Source: Xenorhabdus ishibashii
GTDB lineage: Bacteria; Pseudomonadota; Gammaproteobacteria; Enterobacterales; Enterobacteriaceae
DNA: 64,000 nucleotides
Assembly: GCF_002632755.1 (NCBI RefSeq)
Contig: NZ_NJAK01000001.1
Span: 2,790,001 to 2,854,000, forward strand
Reading direction: 5' to 3'
Positions 13,870-24,255 of this stretch are shown here, piece after piece (position 1 is the first letter of the stretch; the number at the start of each line of letters is the position of its first letter). The position numbers were made by a program, and so were the translations under genes. Under the pieces are notes generated by a model. The model saw only the letters and a program-made list of their open reading frames with translations. It was not told the origin of the DNA and ran no database searches.

Positions 13870-14541
13870 CTACAGATGATTAGACTTTCCTGCCAGATAT
13901 TGTTTACGAAAGTGGTTGAAATGGTTCAATAATGATTGTGACGCCTTAATATCTCCTGCCAATTCTAGTGCTGTAGCCGCGACTTCGGCAGTACAATGTT
14001 GTTCTGTTCTGGAGGGTATCCGAAGTAAATAGTCCATTTTGGCAATATTATTAATAGACAATAGAGGAATATCATCCAAATATGGGCTTTTTCGAAACAT
14101 TTTTCTTGCTTCTGGCCAAGTGCCATCCAATATAATGAACAGCGGTGGTTTTTGGTTAGCGGGGAGCGTCTGATACACCGTACGAGGAGGCGTAGCATAA
14201 CTGTCTGGGAAGATCAGGTAGGGTTGTCGGGTTGGATCACGCAATACTTCAAGCAGTTGTTGATCAGGCTCTGTTCTAGACCAAAGAAAAGCCAGTGTAT
14301 CGGGCAGAATATCTGCAATCAATTTTCCCGTATTACTGGGTTTCATAGGCTCAGTATCGAACATAATGAGACAGAAGCGGCTTTCTGCATTTGCAGATGA
14401 AATCATTTCACACAGACATTTTTTTTGGGGTAATAAACAATGCAGGCAACGCTGCACTCGGCATCCCCTTGCCAGAAAAGGGCGGGTAGAGCGGGCAAGG
14501 CGACGTTGGCGAAGCTGATAAACGGCGTTGTTATTTCTCAT
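13870..14541 (-). CDS. tapT: tRNA-uridine aminocarboxypropyltransferase (DTW domain, YfiP/TapT)
   Basis: The 223-residue protein has an N-terminal cysteine cluster (CRVQRCLHCLLPQKKCLC, about 27-45), likely a zinc site, and then the DTW-domain signature IILDGTWPEARKM. DTW proteins transfer the 3-amino-3-carboxypropyl group from S-adenosylmethionine to uridine, and E. coli YfiP (TapT) makes acp3U47 in tRNA. The order yfiP-pat-pssA is conserved with E. coli. E. coli has trxC between yfiP and yfiF; no thioredoxin gene is found here. The gene symbol rests on orthology by context and length (E. coli about 232 residues). Confidence 0.88.
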   Translation of the reverse strand: MRNNNAVYQLRQRRLARSTRPFLARGCRVQRCLHCLLPQKKCLCEMISSANAESRFCLIMFDTEPMKPSNTGKLIADILPDTLAFLWSRTEPDQQLLEVLRDPTRQPYLIFPDSYATPPRTVYQTLPANQKPPLFIILDGTWPEARKMFRKSPYLDDIPLLSINNIAKMDYLLRIPSRTEQHCTAEVAATALELAGDIKASQSLLNHFNHFRKQYLAGKSNHL

Positions 14542-14676
14542 TTAAGAACTCAAACATGTTCGTGGATAAAATCAGTAAAAAAATTAGCGGATATTTTAAT
14601 GGATTGTCGTTACCAGAGGTAGCTTCGGGCGCTTACATCGGGTAATCTTCGCGCCATAACGCAGTTGGAGAAATAA

Positions 14677-15726
14677 ATGAACGATTCCTATAGTGGTAAG
14701 AACGGCAAAGTCAAAGTAATGTATGTCCGCAATAGTGAGGACAATAACGATAACCGTAAAGGCGGAGATCGTCGTAAAAACAGTGACAGCCGTAAGAGTG
14801 ATAACCGTCCGTTTGGTAAAGGGCGTGATCAGGGTGACCGCCGTCGTGGCAATGAACGCCCAGAGCGCTCAGGTGATCGTTCTCCGTGGAGAACAGTCTC
14901 CCGTCCAGAGAGTGAATTTCTTGAATCAGAGCATCAAGGTATTAGCGGCAAAAGCAGCATTGATCCTGAGCAGCTTCGTCGTCAGCGTTTGGAGGAAACT
15001 CGCATCTATGGGGAAAATGCTTGTCAGGCAATGTTCCAGAACCGCCCTGATGCGATTGTTCGAGCCTGGTTTGTTCAATCAGTTACTCCGCGTTTCCGCG
15101 ATGCTTTGAAATGGATGGCGGCAAATCGCAAAGCTTACCATGTAGTTGACAACGAAGAACTATCCAAGGCATCAGGTACAGAACATCACGGTGGCGTATG
15201 TTTCCTGATTAAGAAACGCAATGGTTTGGATGCGGAAACCTATTTGCAACAGGCACCAGCAAAAGATTGTGTGCTGGCACTGGAAAACGTAGGTAATCCA
15301 CATAATCTCGGTGCAATCATGCGTAGTTGTGCGCATTTTGGTGTGCAGGGTATGATTTTACAGGATACAGCGATGCTGGAATCAGGTGCCGCTGTTCGTA
15401 CAGCAGAAGGAGGCGCTGAACACATCAAAGGCATTGATGCGGATGGGTTCACGGCTACGCTGAATAAATTTCGCAACCAAGGCTACACAATTGTGACCAC
15501 ATCAAGTCATAAAGGTAGCGCAACACTGGCACAAGCAACATTACCAGAAAAAATGGTTTTGGTATTGGGGCAGGAAAGTGACGGATTAAGTGACAGCATT
15601 TGGCAAGATGGTGACATCCGTCTTTCTATTGGCGGAACGGGTCGGGTAGAAAGCCTGAATGTTTCTGTTGCAACTGGTATTATGCTGGCGGAATGGTGGC
15701 GTCAGAATAAGGCTCTGGCTAGATAG
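14677..15726 (+). CDS. yfiF: TrmH/SpoU-family RNA methyltransferase YfiF
   Basis: The 349-residue protein matches E. coli YfiF. Its N-terminal third (1-85) is basic and low in complexity ([26 protein letters not shown]), probably an RNA-binding tail. A substrate-binding domain follows (about 95-195), then the SPOUT methyltransferase domain with motif 1 [18 protein letters not shown], motif 2 [11 protein letters not shown] and motif 3 [12 protein letters not shown], which form the trefoil-knot AdoMet site. It probably 2'-O-methylates an RNA, but the target is not established to my knowledge. It is divergent from yfiP and convergent with emrB. In E. coli the next gene is ung; here the gene order breaks. 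Confidence 0.9.
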   Translation: MNDSYSGKNGKVKVMYVRNSEDNNDNRKGGDRRKNSDSRKSDNRPFGKGRDQGDRRRGNERPERSGDRSPWRTVSRPESEFLESEHQGISGKSSIDPEQLRRQRLEETRIYGENACQAMFQNRPDAIVRAWFVQSVTPRFRDALKWMAANRKAYHVVDNEELSKASGTEHHGGVCFLIKKRNGLDAETYLQQAPAKDCVLALENVGNPHNLGAIMRSCAHFGVQGMILQDTAMLESGAAVRTAEGGAEHIKGIDADGFTATLNKFRNQGYTIVTTSSHKGSATLAQATLPEKMVLVLGQESDGLSDSIWQDGDIRLSIGGTGRVESLNVSVATGIMLAEWWRQNKALAR

Positions 15727-15770
15727 ACAGAACCTTATTTCCTTTATTTATTAAGTTATTGTGGCATTTT

Positions 15771-15800
15771 TCTTAACGGGAGTACTCACTCCCGTTAAGA
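15771..15800. terminator. Perfect 13-bp hairpin between convergent yfiF and emrB
   Basis: TCTTAACGGGAGT pairs perfectly with ACTCCCGTTAAGA around the loop ACTC. A T5 run lies just before the stem on the plus strand, and no T run follows on either strand. It sits between two 3' ends, so bidirectional termination or mRNA 3'-end protection is likely. This is also the point where synteny with E. coli changes. Confidence 0.6.
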
Positions 15801-15823
15801 TCACTAGATTCAATGTAACAAGT

Positions 15824-17365
15824 TTAATGCGCTCCCCCGTGATCTTTACCTCCGGCAGAAAAAGGCGGTTTTGCCAGCCAGATCAATAATGTCAAAACAA
15901 GAAATATACCCGCTGAAAGCCAAAAGATTTCATTGGCAGAGATAATTAACCCTTGATGAGTGATCTGTTTTGCCAGATAAGCTGATATTTGTTCATCATT
16001 CATGCCCAATTGAGCTAATTGCTGATGTATTTGCTGGTAATTAGGGTTATATGGGTTGATGTACTCTGTAAGGTTCGAATGATGCATCGATTCACGTTGT
16101 GTCCACATTGTGGTTGTGAGGGATGTTCCGATTGAACCCGACAATATACGGGTGAAATTTGACAGGCTGGAAGCTGAGGCCATTCGTTCTGGCTCTAATC
16201 CGGATAATGTAATAGTTGTCAACGGCATAAAGAAACATGCCAGGGCAAGTCCTTGAACAAATTGAGGCCATGCAGCGGCAGCGAAATCCATGTCCGGCTC
16301 AAAGGTATATGCTCGCCAGTAAAAGCAAATAGCGTATATGATGAAACTGAATATCACGATATAGCGCATGTCCATCTTATGGCCAAACTTGCCAATAACC
16401 GGTGACAGTAACAGTGGCAGCAATCCTACAGGCGCAGCCGCAAAGCCAGCCCAGGTTGCGGTATAACCGAAAACCTCTTGCAATAGTTGCGGCAGTAAGA
16501 CAATTGTACCAAAGTACATCATGAAACTGAGACTCGTACTCAATGTACCAATGGAAAAATTACGTTGCTTAAACAAGGATAGATCGATTATTGGATGATC
16601 ATCGTTCAGTTCCCATATAATCAGGAAAATCAGTGTGATAATGGCAGTAATAGCCAGAACAATAATCTCATTGGAACTGAACCAATCAAGTTCCTTGCCT
16701 TGGTCAAGCATAATTTGCAGGCTGCCTACACCAATGACTAGCAAAAACAGCCCTGTCACGTCGATCGGGCGGATCTCTGTTTTTGTTTCCCGATCGCGCA
16801 ATAGCTGCATGATGACGAAGATAATTGCGATACCAAGGGGGATATTGATAAAAAATATCCATCCCCAATGGTAGTTATCACTGATATAGCCGCCAAGAAT
16901 AGGTCCACAAATGGGGGCAACAACGATCATCACTGACCACAGAGCTAATGCCATGTTCCGTTTCGCTGGTGGATAATTATTTAGTAACAAACTCTGGCAA
17001 AGAGGGAGTACGGGACCTGCGGCCAGCCCTTGCATAATACGGAAAAAAATCAACATATTGAGGCTATTGGAAAGACCACACAGCCAGGATGAAAGCGTAA
17101 AAATAGCGGTAGACCAGAGGAACAATTTCACTTCACCAATACGTTTTGCCAGCCAACCGGTAATTGGAATGGAAATTGCGTTTGCGACACCAAAGGAAGT
17201 AATCACCCATGTCCCTTGTGAGCTTGACGCACCCAGATTACCAGCAATCGTCGGTATGGCGACGTTGGCAATGGTAGAGTCGAGAACAAGCATGAACGTC
17301 GCCATTGCAAGAGTAATGGTCAAAAGGGCGAGTTTCGTACCTGCAAGCGGTTCTCTTGTGACCAT
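15824..17365 (-). CDS. emrB: Multidrug efflux MFS permease EmrB
   Basis: EmrB is the inner-membrane proton-driven pump of the EmrAB-TolC tripartite exporter. The 513-residue protein belongs to the 14-segment DHA2 group, with motif C (VVAPICGPILGGYISD) in the fifth membrane segment, motif A-like GWLAKRIGEVKLF and an N-terminal LDSTIANVAIPTIAGNLG typical of the family. E. coli EmrB has 512 residues. Substrates in E. coli are uncouplers and other hydrophobic compounds such as CCCP and nalidixic acid; substrates here are not known. It begins nine bases after emrA ends, in one operon with emrA and probably emrR. Confidence 0.95.
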   Translation of the reverse strand: MVTREPLAGTKLALLTITLAMATFMLVLDSTIANVAIPTIAGNLGASSSQGTWVITSFGVANAISIPITGWLAKRIGEVKLFLWSTAIFTLSSWLCGLSNSLNMLIFFRIMQGLAAGPVLPLCQSLLLNNYPPAKRNMALALWSVMIVVAPICGPILGGYISDNYHWGWIFFINIPLGIAIIFVIMQLLRDRETKTEIRPIDVTGLFLLVIGVGSLQIMLDQGKELDWFSSNEIIVLAITAIITLIFLIIWELNDDHPIIDLSLFKQRNFSIGTLSTSLSFMMYFGTIVLLPQLLQEVFGYTATWAGFAAAPVGLLPLLLSPVIGKFGHKMDMRYIVIFSFIIYAICFYWRAYTFEPDMDFAAAAWPQFVQGLALACFFMPLTTITLSGLEPERMASASSLSNFTRILSGSIGTSLTTTMWTQRESMHHSNLTEYINPYNPNYQQIHQQLAQLGMNDEQISAYLAKQITHQGLIISANEIFWLSAGIFLVLTLLIWLAKPPFSAGGKDHGGAH

Positions 17366-17374
17366 GATCCCCCC

Positions 17375-18589
17375 TTAAATTTGATTTCCCGCATTACTAT
17401 TAATAATGTCAGTAACTATTTTGTTTGCAGGGGCCATATCTATCGTCAAAGCATTGGTCTGATAGGCCGGAAGGGTACGTTCGGTGGTTGCCAGAACAGT
17501 TCCATCAGTGTTCGTTGTATCCACGATGACCTTTGTTGATAACCCAATTCGCAAGGGATGTTGTTTTAATTGTTTAGGATCAAGCTCAATACGGACAGGC
17601 AAGCGTTGTACAACCTTAATCCAGTTTCCGCTGGCATTTTGCGCTGGCAATAGGGAAAAGGCACTACCGGTGCCCATATCGATACCTGCAACTTTGCCGG
17701 TATAGACAATATTGTCACCATAGAAATCACTGATGATTTTAGCTGGCTGTCCAATCCGCATATTTGCCAGTTGGGTTTCTTTGAAATTAGCCTCAATCCA
17801 CATATTGTTGGTGGTTACAATTGCCATCAATGGTGTTCCTGAATTGATACGAGAACCTACCTGAACACTACGACGAGCGACATAACCATCAACCGGGCTG
17901 ACAATATTGGTTCTCTGTAAGGCGAGCCAGGCATCACGGACATCGGAGGCCGCTTTTTCGATAGCTGGCTGTTTTTCCAGCGGAGTATCCAGAATAATGG
18001 CTTGATTGCTTTTATATTGAGCTATTGCGACATCCAAATCCGCTTGGGCAGCAGAGACAGTTTCACGCATATGTTGCAATTCTTCTTTACCAATTAAATC
18101 TTGATTTCCCAATATTTCCCGTCGATTAAGATCATGTTGGGCTTTTCTGAGTGCAATTTTTTTTAGCTCAATGATAGCTTGATATCTTTCACTGTCGATC
18201 AGGTGTTGGTGAGTGACTCGGACAGTATTGGCTAATTCATTTTTAGCTCTTTCCAAAGCTAATTCGGCATCACGGGGATCAAGCCGGACGAGAGACTGAC
18301 CACTTTTGACAAAATCAGTATTGTCAAAATTGACAGTCACGACGCTGCCCGCAATTTGCGACATGATTTGTATCTGATTACCTGTAACATAGGCATTATC
18401 AGTTTCTTGGTGGTGACGTAAAGTGAGAAACCAGTAAATAGTGTAACCAGCGCCAAGTATAAGGAAAAAAAACGTCAATAACGTAATGATACGGAGGCGT
18501 TTCTGTTTATTAGTACTATTTTTTGTTTTCACCTTTTCAGGAGATTGTTTTTCGCTAGACGGAAGTTGTGCTTTCTCACTAATATTCAT
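17375..18589 (-). CDS. emrA: Multidrug efflux periplasmic adaptor EmrA (membrane fusion protein)
   Basis: The 404 residues give one N-terminal membrane anchor (about 34-52, IITLLTFFFLILGAGYTIYW) after a basic stretch, then a biotin-lipoyl-like half (QIMSQIAGSVVTVNFDNTDFV), a long alpha-hairpin (about 110-210), the second lipoyl half (IVSPVDGYVARRSVQVGS) and a beta-barrel region (MWIEANFKETQLANMRIGQPA). This is the HlyD/EmrA membrane fusion family that links EmrB to TolC. The N-terminal cytoplasmic tail is slightly longer than in E. coli (390 residues). It is separated from emrR by 229 bases that hold a perfect inverted repeat. Confidence 0.95.
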   Translation of the reverse strand: MNISEKAQLPSSEKQSPEKVKTKNSTNKQKRLRIITLLTFFFLILGAGYTIYWFLTLRHHQETDNAYVTGNQIQIMSQIAGSVVTVNFDNTDFVKSGQSLVRLDPRDAELALERAKNELANTVRVTHQHLIDSERYQAIIELKKIALRKAQHDLNRREILGNQDLIGKEELQHMRETVSAAQADLDVAIAQYKSNQAIILDTPLEKQPAIEKAASDVRDAWLALQRTNIVSPVDGYVARRSVQVGSRINSGTPLMAIVTTNNMWIEANFKETQLANMRIGQPAKIISDFYGDNIVYTGKVAGIDMGTGSAFSLLPAQNASGNWIKVVQRLPVRIELDPKQLKQHPLRIGLSTKVIVDTTNTDGTVLATTERTLPAYQTNALTIDMAPANKIVTDIINSNAGNQI

Positions 18590-18640
18590 GGAGAGTCCCC
18601 ATATTTGTTTTTAACTTGTGGCTCGACAGGACGAAACACG

Positions 18641-18672
18641 CTTCCAGTAGTGTGCGCTTACACTACTGGAAG
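18641..18672. repeat. Perfect 13-bp inverted repeat between emrR and emrA
   Basis: CTTCCAGTAGTGT (18641-18653) and ACACTACTGGAAG (18660-18672) pair perfectly around six bases. No T run follows on the minus strand, so a plain terminator is doubtful. It lies about 50 bases before the emrA start in transcription order. It could be an operator, a leader hairpin that adjusts emrAB expression relative to emrR, or an RNA processing site. Confidence 0.7.
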
Positions 18673-18818
18673 AGATGAACGATATGGGTTTAAGTATTAC
18701 CTGAAGGTAATAGTTAGCCATACGAAGTATCTAATGATACAGGCTAATAGAAAAGTTTTTTTAGGTCATGTTGCTATAACATGTTTTCTTGGTTCAAAAC
18801 CACCCAGAAGAAGGGCAA

Positions 18819-19334
18819 TCACTTACTTAAACAATCCCCAATATTATCTAATTGCCCCAAAATTTTTCTCATCAATTTTTCTAACTGTTTTTTCTCCTCA
18901 GAATCTAGAATAGACCAAAGTTTAATCAGGCACTCATGCTGTGGTGGAAGTAAACTGTTCAAAAAAATTGAACCTTTTTCTGTGAGGTGAAGATGGAGGC
19001 AACGACGATCATTATGGCTCTCCTTTCTCTCTATCCAGCCCTGTTTTTCTAATTCATCTGCAATGCGGGTTGCGTTTGTACGGGAAGAGCCTAATGCAGC
19101 ACTAAGTTCTGATGGCTGAATGCTACGGCTTTCTTTGGTATCCAGAATCATCAGAGCCATAAACAAGGTTTCATTGATTCCTTGTGATTTCAGCATGTTG
19201 TTGCGATTTTCCAGAAGCTTACTCTGGACATGCATGGATAAACGAGTCAGTAATATCTCTTGATAGGGCAAGCTTTTTTGCTGTGCTACACGGCAATTAA
19301 GTAACTCTTCTGTGGGAGTGAATGAACTTTCCAT
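18819..19334 (-). CDS. emrR: MarR-family repressor EmrR (MprA)
   Basis: The 171-residue MarR-type winged helix protein opens [12 protein letters not shown] and contains [20 protein letters not shown], the recognition region [18 protein letters not shown] and the wing [19 protein letters not shown]. These match E. coli EmrR (176 residues). EmrR represses emrRAB and releases DNA on binding hydrophobic drugs. Upstream of the gene (19335-19463) the sequence is AT-rich, and I did not identify its operator with confidence. The first gene of the emr block, it lies downstream of ygaH as in E. coli. Confidence 0.94.
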   Translation of the reverse strand: MESSFTPTEELLNCRVAQQKSLPYQEILLTRLSMHVQSKLLENRNNMLKSQGINETLFMALMILDTKESRSIQPSELSAALGSSRTNATRIADELEKQGWIERKESHNDRRCLHLHLTEKGSIFLNSLLPPQHECLIKLWSILDSEEKKQLEKLMRKILGQLDNIGDCLSK

Positions 19335-19463
19335 TGTTTAGATACCTTATTAGTTTCAACCGGTAAAGTAACTTTTGTTAAAAACCATACAAATACTATA
19401 TTAAAAGTTAAATTTAGCAATTATAGTTATTTATTATCATCATATTTCTTTTAATATTGATAC

Positions 19464-19799
19464 CTAATTCATAAATACTTTGAATATTATTCCAAAAACT
19501 ACGGCACCAGACAGTGTTGAAATAATGATGCTTCGAGTTTTGTAGAAAAACAGACAAATGGTTAGGCAGCCAATTAAAGTTGGAAAAAATTTGTTGTGTT
19601 CCTTCATGACGTCAGGAATGCTTGAGACGATAAGGAGTGAGCAAATTGATGCAATACCAATACTGTCGAGTATGATGCTCATCTTTCCTTTTTTTGCTGT
19701 CGGTGAGCGATTGGTACCCAGACGCAGAGGAAGATAGCGGAATAAAAAGTTGGCAGTGCCTACAATGAGTCCGATAAGAAGTATTTTATTATCAATCAT
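19464..19799 (-). CDS. ygaH: AzlD-family branched-chain amino acid exporter small subunit YgaH
   Basis: A 111-residue membrane protein with about four hydrophobic segments, including FRYLPLRLGTN near the N-terminus, a typical AzlD feature. YgaZ and YgaH together export L-valine (and probably methionine) in E. coli. The gene follows ygaZ by 44 bases on the same strand, and emrR comes next, reproducing E. coli order. Confidence 0.9.
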   Translation of the reverse strand: MIDNKILLIGLIVGTANFLFRYLPLRLGTNRSPTAKKGKMSIILDSIGIASICSLLIVSSIPDVMKEHNKFFPTLIGCLTICLFFYKTRSIIISTLSGAVVFGIIFKVFMN

Positions 19800-19843
19800 A
19801 TAATGAGCTAATTATGTAATATATTAATTATGTAAGGTATTAA

Positions 19844-20608
19844 TCATGCATTTTTAGTTTGCAGAAGTGCTGCTAAACATCCACTGATGATCCCCGCAAG
19901 AATGGCGATAGGGATTGAAAAAAATGTGATTCCCATTAATGCGCCTAGTAAAGCAGCGATACTACAGTAGGTATTTTCTCTTTTGAAAGATGCTAACAAA
20001 AAACTTAAGAATAGAGCCGGAAGCATAAATATCATGGCCGCTTCAATAGCTGGATAAGAACTCAAATAACCATTACCCAATATAGCTCCGGCTACGGTGC
20101 CCAGTACCCAAGAGAGCCAGGAACATATTGCAATGGCGACCATCCAGTTTTCACTCCAACTCCGCTGGTCTTTAATTAATTTGGTTGTTGCTGCGGCAAA
20201 AACTTCATCAGTCAAGCCAAATGCCCAAATAACAGTTTTCTTTTCCGATAATTTTTGTTTGATGCGATAACGTAAGGCTGGGCCATACAAAATATGGCGG
20301 ATATCCATTGCCATTACGGTTAGCGCAGAAAACCACAATGACATTCCTGCACTCAGTAAAGCAGTGATGACAAACTGGCTGGCGCCTGCATAAATGACAC
20401 ATGAAAAAAATATGGCTTCTATGGGAGTAAATCCCAGCTTAGTGGCGCTCAAACCAAATGCAAAAGAGATGGGAATATAACCAATGGCGATTGGAAGACT
20501 GTCCCAAATACCGTCTTTAAAGGAAGAAGCCTTGTTTGGTAGAGTATTCCCGAATTCTGAAGTATCAGATATTGGTATATCAGACGCAGATTTATCAGAC
20601 ATTGGCAT
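19844..20608 (-). CDS. ygaZ: AzlC-family branched-chain amino acid exporter large subunit YgaZ
   Basis: The 254-residue protein has the AzlC pattern: LPIAIGYIPISFAFGLSATKLG, the conserved CVIYAGASQFV segment, MAMDIRHILYGPALR and WAFGLTDEVFAA, followed by paired C-terminal membrane helices. It pairs with YgaH to export valine. The first roughly 30 residues are polar and rich in Ser/Asp and not conserved. ATG codons at 20608 and 20602 are both possible starts. The 201-base gap to proX holds only AT-rich DNA and an imperfect hairpin. Confidence 0.92.
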   Translation of the reverse strand: MPMSDKSASDIPISDTSEFGNTLPNKASSFKDGIWDSLPIAIGYIPISFAFGLSATKLGFTPIEAIFFSCVIYAGASQFVITALLSAGMSLWFSALTVMAMDIRHILYGPALRYRIKQKLSEKKTVIWAFGLTDEVFAAATTKLIKDQRSWSENWMVAIAICSWLSWVLGTVAGAILGNGYLSSYPAIEAAMIFMLPALFLSFLLASFKRENTYCSIAALLGALMGITFFSIPIAILAGIISGCLAALLQTKNA

Positions 20609-20809
20609 GGAGTATTTTATTTTTTTGTTAACAGATAAAACAACATTAACAAAATATGATGAAAGTGAAAATATAAAATATATAAATTATTTAAATAATA
20701 TCATTGAGAACAAAGGAGTTGATAATGATAGAGGAGTGTATACTGGATAGCTGTGAGTTTTGTTAATATTTTCATAGCTACCCAGGTGCAGGATGAAGGA
20801 AAGGTTAAT

Positions 20810-21820
20810 TTATGCCTTGTGAACGGCTTTTCTGGCTGCTTTTAGCCAACCATCTACCGTTTTCTGATGTGTTTTGATCCAGTTTTCAGCCTGGCGTTCA
20901 ATATCAGCTTCTGAAATTTTAGTGTTATGCATGAACTGATTTTGAGCACTGATATCAGCAATAGGTAAGGTCATAACAGCAAAAAGTTTCGCCGCAGCAG
21001 GATTCTTTTCTGCCCACGCTTTGTTCGCCACGATATGCATGGAACTGGGGGGGAAGCCATAGTTACGGCCACTAGGCAACTGAGTACTGATGGTTTCTCC
21101 CTCACCGGTAGCAGAGAAGGGGACTTGAAGCCAGACGACATCTTTTCCAGGTTTCAGTACATCACTCACCCAGTAAGGTGTCCAGGTATAATAAAGGATA
21201 GGTTTACCTGCCCGATAACGGGCAATAGTGTCAGCCATCATAGCCGCATAATTGCCTTGGTTTTGTTCCACGGTATTTTTCAATCCATAAGCAATTAAGT
21301 GATGATTGATCGCTCTTTCACACCCCCATCCAGGGTTACAGCCTGTCAAATCTGCTTTTCCATCCCCATTACTATCAAACAGTTTGGCAAGTTTAGGATC
21401 TTTTAATTGAGCGATATTGGTGATGTGATATTTTTCTGCGGTTTTTTTATCAATAAGATACCCTTGAGCCGCATTTACAACATAACTTCCCTTGCGATAG
21501 AAGATGTTATCTCCTCCGGCAGCTTTGTATGGGGCATCATGGAGCGGCACCCAATTGACGGCCATAAATGTAGCATCACCAGAAGCAATGGAGGTGTAAG
21601 CGACGTTATAATCAACTTCTTTGATAGGTTTGACATCATAGCCGAGTTTTTCTAAGGCCTTGCAGACAATCAATGTCTGAAATGTTTCTTCACTGATTGT
21701 ACTTTGTAGCGGTTGTACACTGATACCTTTGCCGGGAAGATCAGTGGCAGATGCTATTGAGGATAATGAGAGACTCATGAATATCATGAGAAGCGCGGCA
21801 AAAATTCTCCCCTTATTCAT
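20810..21820 (-). CDS. proX: Glycine betaine/proline-betaine periplasmic binding protein ProX
   Basis: ProX delivers glycine betaine and proline betaine to the ProVW transporter. I place the start at 21820 ([12 protein letters not shown]), giving 336 residues with a classical signal peptide cut after ASA before TDLPGKG, which aligns with mature E. coli ProX ADLPGKG. A frame extension to 21850 adds ten residues and spoils the signal peptide. The chosen ATG overlaps the proW stop by eight bases and has AAGAG upstream. Trp residues for the aromatic betaine box occur in [17 protein letters not shown] and YTWTPYW. Confidence 0.95.
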   Translation of the reverse strand: MNKGRIFAALLMIFMSLSLSSIASATDLPGKGISVQPLQSTISEETFQTLIVCKALEKLGYDVKPIKEVDYNVAYTSIASGDATFMAVNWVPLHDAPYKAAGGDNIFYRKGSYVVNAAQGYLIDKKTAEKYHITNIAQLKDPKLAKLFDSNGDGKADLTGCNPGWGCERAINHHLIAYGLKNTVEQNQGNYAAMMADTIARYRAGKPILYYTWTPYWVSDVLKPGKDVVWLQVPFSATGEGETISTQLPSGRNYGFPPSSMHIVANKAWAEKNPAAAKLFAVMTLPIADISAQNQFMHNTKISEADIERQAENWIKTHQKTVDGWLKAARKAVHKA

Positions 21821-22994
21821 GATCTCTTTGCATAAGGTGATTATGCGCATGGTGACTTCCTCCTTTTGTTGCCAGGTCGGATATTGCTTTGGGTGTATTA
21901 TTTTGATGGGCAGGGTTTTGATGAGCGTTTTTTTTCTTAATTGAGCGGATTGAGAGAAAAAGCAGGCGCAGTAATCCTATTGGCCCAGAGTGATACCAGC
22001 GCCCTCCTCTGGTTCGATGGTCTTTACCCAAGGATTGAGTCAAGCGATCAAGGATAATGGCAAGAATAACAATTCCGGTGCCGCCAACGGCTGCCAATCC
22101 TATATCAAGACGGCCAATACCGCGTAATACCATCAGCCCCAAGCCGCCAACCGCAATCATGGAAGCAATAACGACCATAGAAAGCGCTAACATCAATGTT
22201 TGATTCACCCCTGCCATAATTGTAGGCATCGCCAACGGCAGTTGAACTTTAAACAGCATCTGCCGTGGGCTTGCCCCAAACGATCTGGCGGCCTCAATTA
22301 AATCTGATGGAACTTGTTTTATTCCCAAAATTGTCAGGCGAATAATGGGAGGTAACGCAAAAATGATGGTAACGATGACACCGGGGACGTTACCTATGCC
22401 AAACAGCATTACGATGGGAACGAGATAAACGAAAGCAGGGGTGGTTTGCATGGCATCCAGTAAGGGGCGAACAATTTTGGCTAGCCGTTCATTGCGAGCC
22501 AATCCGATCCCAAGAGGAAGCCCAATGACAAGGCAGAACAGTAGGGCGGTTAGCACCAGAGCCATGGTTATCATCGCTTCTGACCATGCCCCAATTGCAC
22601 CAATCATGATCAGCGAAATTAAAGAAATAATGCCTATTCCTGCACCAGCAACTTGCCAGGCCAGTAGAGCAAAAAACAAAATGGTGATGGGAGGAGGCAA
22701 TGTTGTCAGGAACTGTTCAAAACCACTGAGGACAAAATCGACTGGAACGCGGATGACTTGAAAAACAGGCCGGAAGTGTACGACAACCCAATCGATGATA
22801 TTGGTCACCCATGAGTCAAACGGAATTAGCTTATGTTGAAAAGGTGACATAAAACTAAAGTGTTCTGGAGGAACATGGGTTGCAGACGTACTCAGCCAGT
22901 CGTGGTTTGATGAAGGAGCAACGGTGCCACTGTCCATCCAAGGATCACTGCTGTTGGAGGGTTCAGTGACTGTCTGTGGGGAGTTATTGTCCAT
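21813..22994 (-). CDS. proW: Glycine betaine ABC transporter permease ProW, with C-terminal His/Asn-rich tail
   Basis: The 393-residue permease matches E. coli ProW (354 residues) through its cytoplasmic N-terminus (about 1-65), the [16 protein letters not shown] segment and the EAA loop ([21 protein letters not shown]). After the family's usual end (GPIGLL) it continues about 47 residues, rich in Lys, Asn and His ([30 protein letters not shown]). The tail is absent from E. coli ProW as I remember it and overlaps the proX start. It could bind metal or be neutral run-on. proW overlaps proV by 11 bases, so translation of the three proU genes is coupled. Confidence 0.95.
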   Translation of the reverse strand: MDNNSPQTVTEPSNSSDPWMDSGTVAPSSNHDWLSTSATHVPPEHFSFMSPFQHKLIPFDSWVTNIIDWVVVHFRPVFQVIRVPVDFVLSGFEQFLTTLPPPITILFFALLAWQVAGAGIGIISLISLIMIGAIGAWSEAMITMALVLTALLFCLVIGLPLGIGLARNERLAKIVRPLLDAMQTTPAFVYLVPIVMLFGIGNVPGVIVTIIFALPPIIRLTILGIKQVPSDLIEAARSFGASPRQMLFKVQLPLAMPTIMAGVNQTLMLALSMVVIASMIAVGGLGLMVLRGIGRLDIGLAAVGGTGIVILAIILDRLTQSLGKDHRTRGGRWYHSGPIGLLRLLFLSIRSIKKKNAHQNPAHQNNTPKAISDLATKGGSHHAHNHLMQRDHE

Positions 22995-24186
22995 TGGGAG
23001 CCTCCTTATCTAAGGCCTGTAGCAATATTCCTTTGGAAATGACACCTAAATAACGACTATTGTCATCTATGACAGGAACGGCACAGGGAGATTGCGCGAC
23101 AGTGGATATCAATTCGTTCAGCGGAATATCTGCCGAAACGGCAGTTGGTTTTTCCAAGATGGCATGCTCAATGGATTTCTTTTCTGCCAATGCTTGTTGC
23201 AAGGAATTGACAGATACTACGCCAATAAACTTCTGACCTTTTTCGATTAAATAGCCATAATTTCTGTCTTCATTATCCAGCACTTTCAATGCAGAGCGGG
23301 GGCCAAAACCTGTCGCGGCATGAAGCAATGTTTCTGGCCGGCGGCGGGCAATATCTTTGGCTGAGAAGACATGTCCAACATCCACACCACGAAAGAATGT
23401 TTTGACATAATCATTAGCGGGGGTGTTCATAATTTCATCAGGCGTGCCGACCTGAACGACAATCCCATCCTGCATGATGGCTATGCGATCACCGACACGC
23501 ATTGCTTCATCCAAATCGTGGGAAATAAAAACAACAGTACGTTGATGCTCCCCTTGCAAGCGCAGTAACTCATCTTGCATTTCGGCACGGATTAAAGGAT
23601 CGAGAGCCGAGAAGGCTTCATCCATTAACAAAATATCGGGATTGTTAGCTAAAGCTCTGGCTAACCCAATACGTTGCTGCATACCACCGGAAAGTTCATT
23701 GGGATAGGATAGAGCGTAGCTTTCGAGATTGACTTGTTGTAGCGTTTCAAGTGCTTTTTGATGGCGCTCTTCTTTGGGAACGCCGGCAAGCTCCATACCG
23801 AACGCCGTATTCTCCAAAATGTTCAAATGCGGCATCAGAGCAAAAGACTGGAAGACCATGCTGATCTTGCTGCGGCGAACATTCCTTAGCTGAGTTTCTG
23901 TGATGGTGGAAATATCTTCGCCATCAATAAGTACATGGCCTTTGGTAGGCTCTATCAGACGATTGAGAAGACGTACTAATGTGGATTTACCTGAACCAGA
24001 TAATCCCATGATCACAAATATTTCGCCTTCTTCAATGGCCAGATTGACATCTTGAACACCGACGGTGAGACCTGTTTTTTCAAGTATTTGTTCTTTGCTG
24101 AGACCAGATGCTAATAACTTAAATGCTGGCTCAGGATTATTACCAAATATTTTATAGAGATTCTTAACTTCAAGTTTAACAGTCAT
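22984..24186 (-). CDS. proV: Glycine betaine ABC transporter ATP-binding protein ProV
   Basis: The 400-residue protein equals E. coli ProV in length. It has Walker [10 protein letters not shown] (near residue 62), signature [15 protein letters not shown], Walker [13 protein letters not shown] and the H-loop FISHDLDEA. Two C-terminal CBS-like regions (about 280-400) sense ionic strength in the related OpuA transporters. It energises betaine import under osmotic stress. It is the first gene of the proVWX operon, behind a proU-like promoter. Confidence 0.97.
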   Translation of the reverse strand: MTVKLEVKNLYKIFGNNPEPAFKLLASGLSKEQILEKTGLTVGVQDVNLAIEEGEIFVIMGLSGSGKSTLVRLLNRLIEPTKGHVLIDGEDISTITETQLRNVRRSKISMVFQSFALMPHLNILENTAFGMELAGVPKEERHQKALETLQQVNLESYALSYPNELSGGMQQRIGLARALANNPDILLMDEAFSALDPLIRAEMQDELLRLQGEHQRTVVFISHDLDEAMRVGDRIAIMQDGIVVQVGTPDEIMNTPANDYVKTFFRGVDVGHVFSAKDIARRRPETLLHAATGFGPRSALKVLDNEDRNYGYLIEKGQKFIGVVSVNSLQQALAEKKSIEHAILEKPTAVSADIPLNELISTVAQSPCAVPVIDDNSRYLGVISKGILLQALDKEAPNGQ

Positions 24187-24255
24187 GGAATAATATTTTC
24201 CTGTTGTTGATGATATATTGCGTTCAATTACTCCGCTGATATTTTACCAACATAT

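Noticed and set aside
18545..18913. 122-residue plus-strand frame across the emrA start and emrR end
   Set aside because: It overlaps two well-supported genes on the other strand and the inverted repeat, with no protein-like features.
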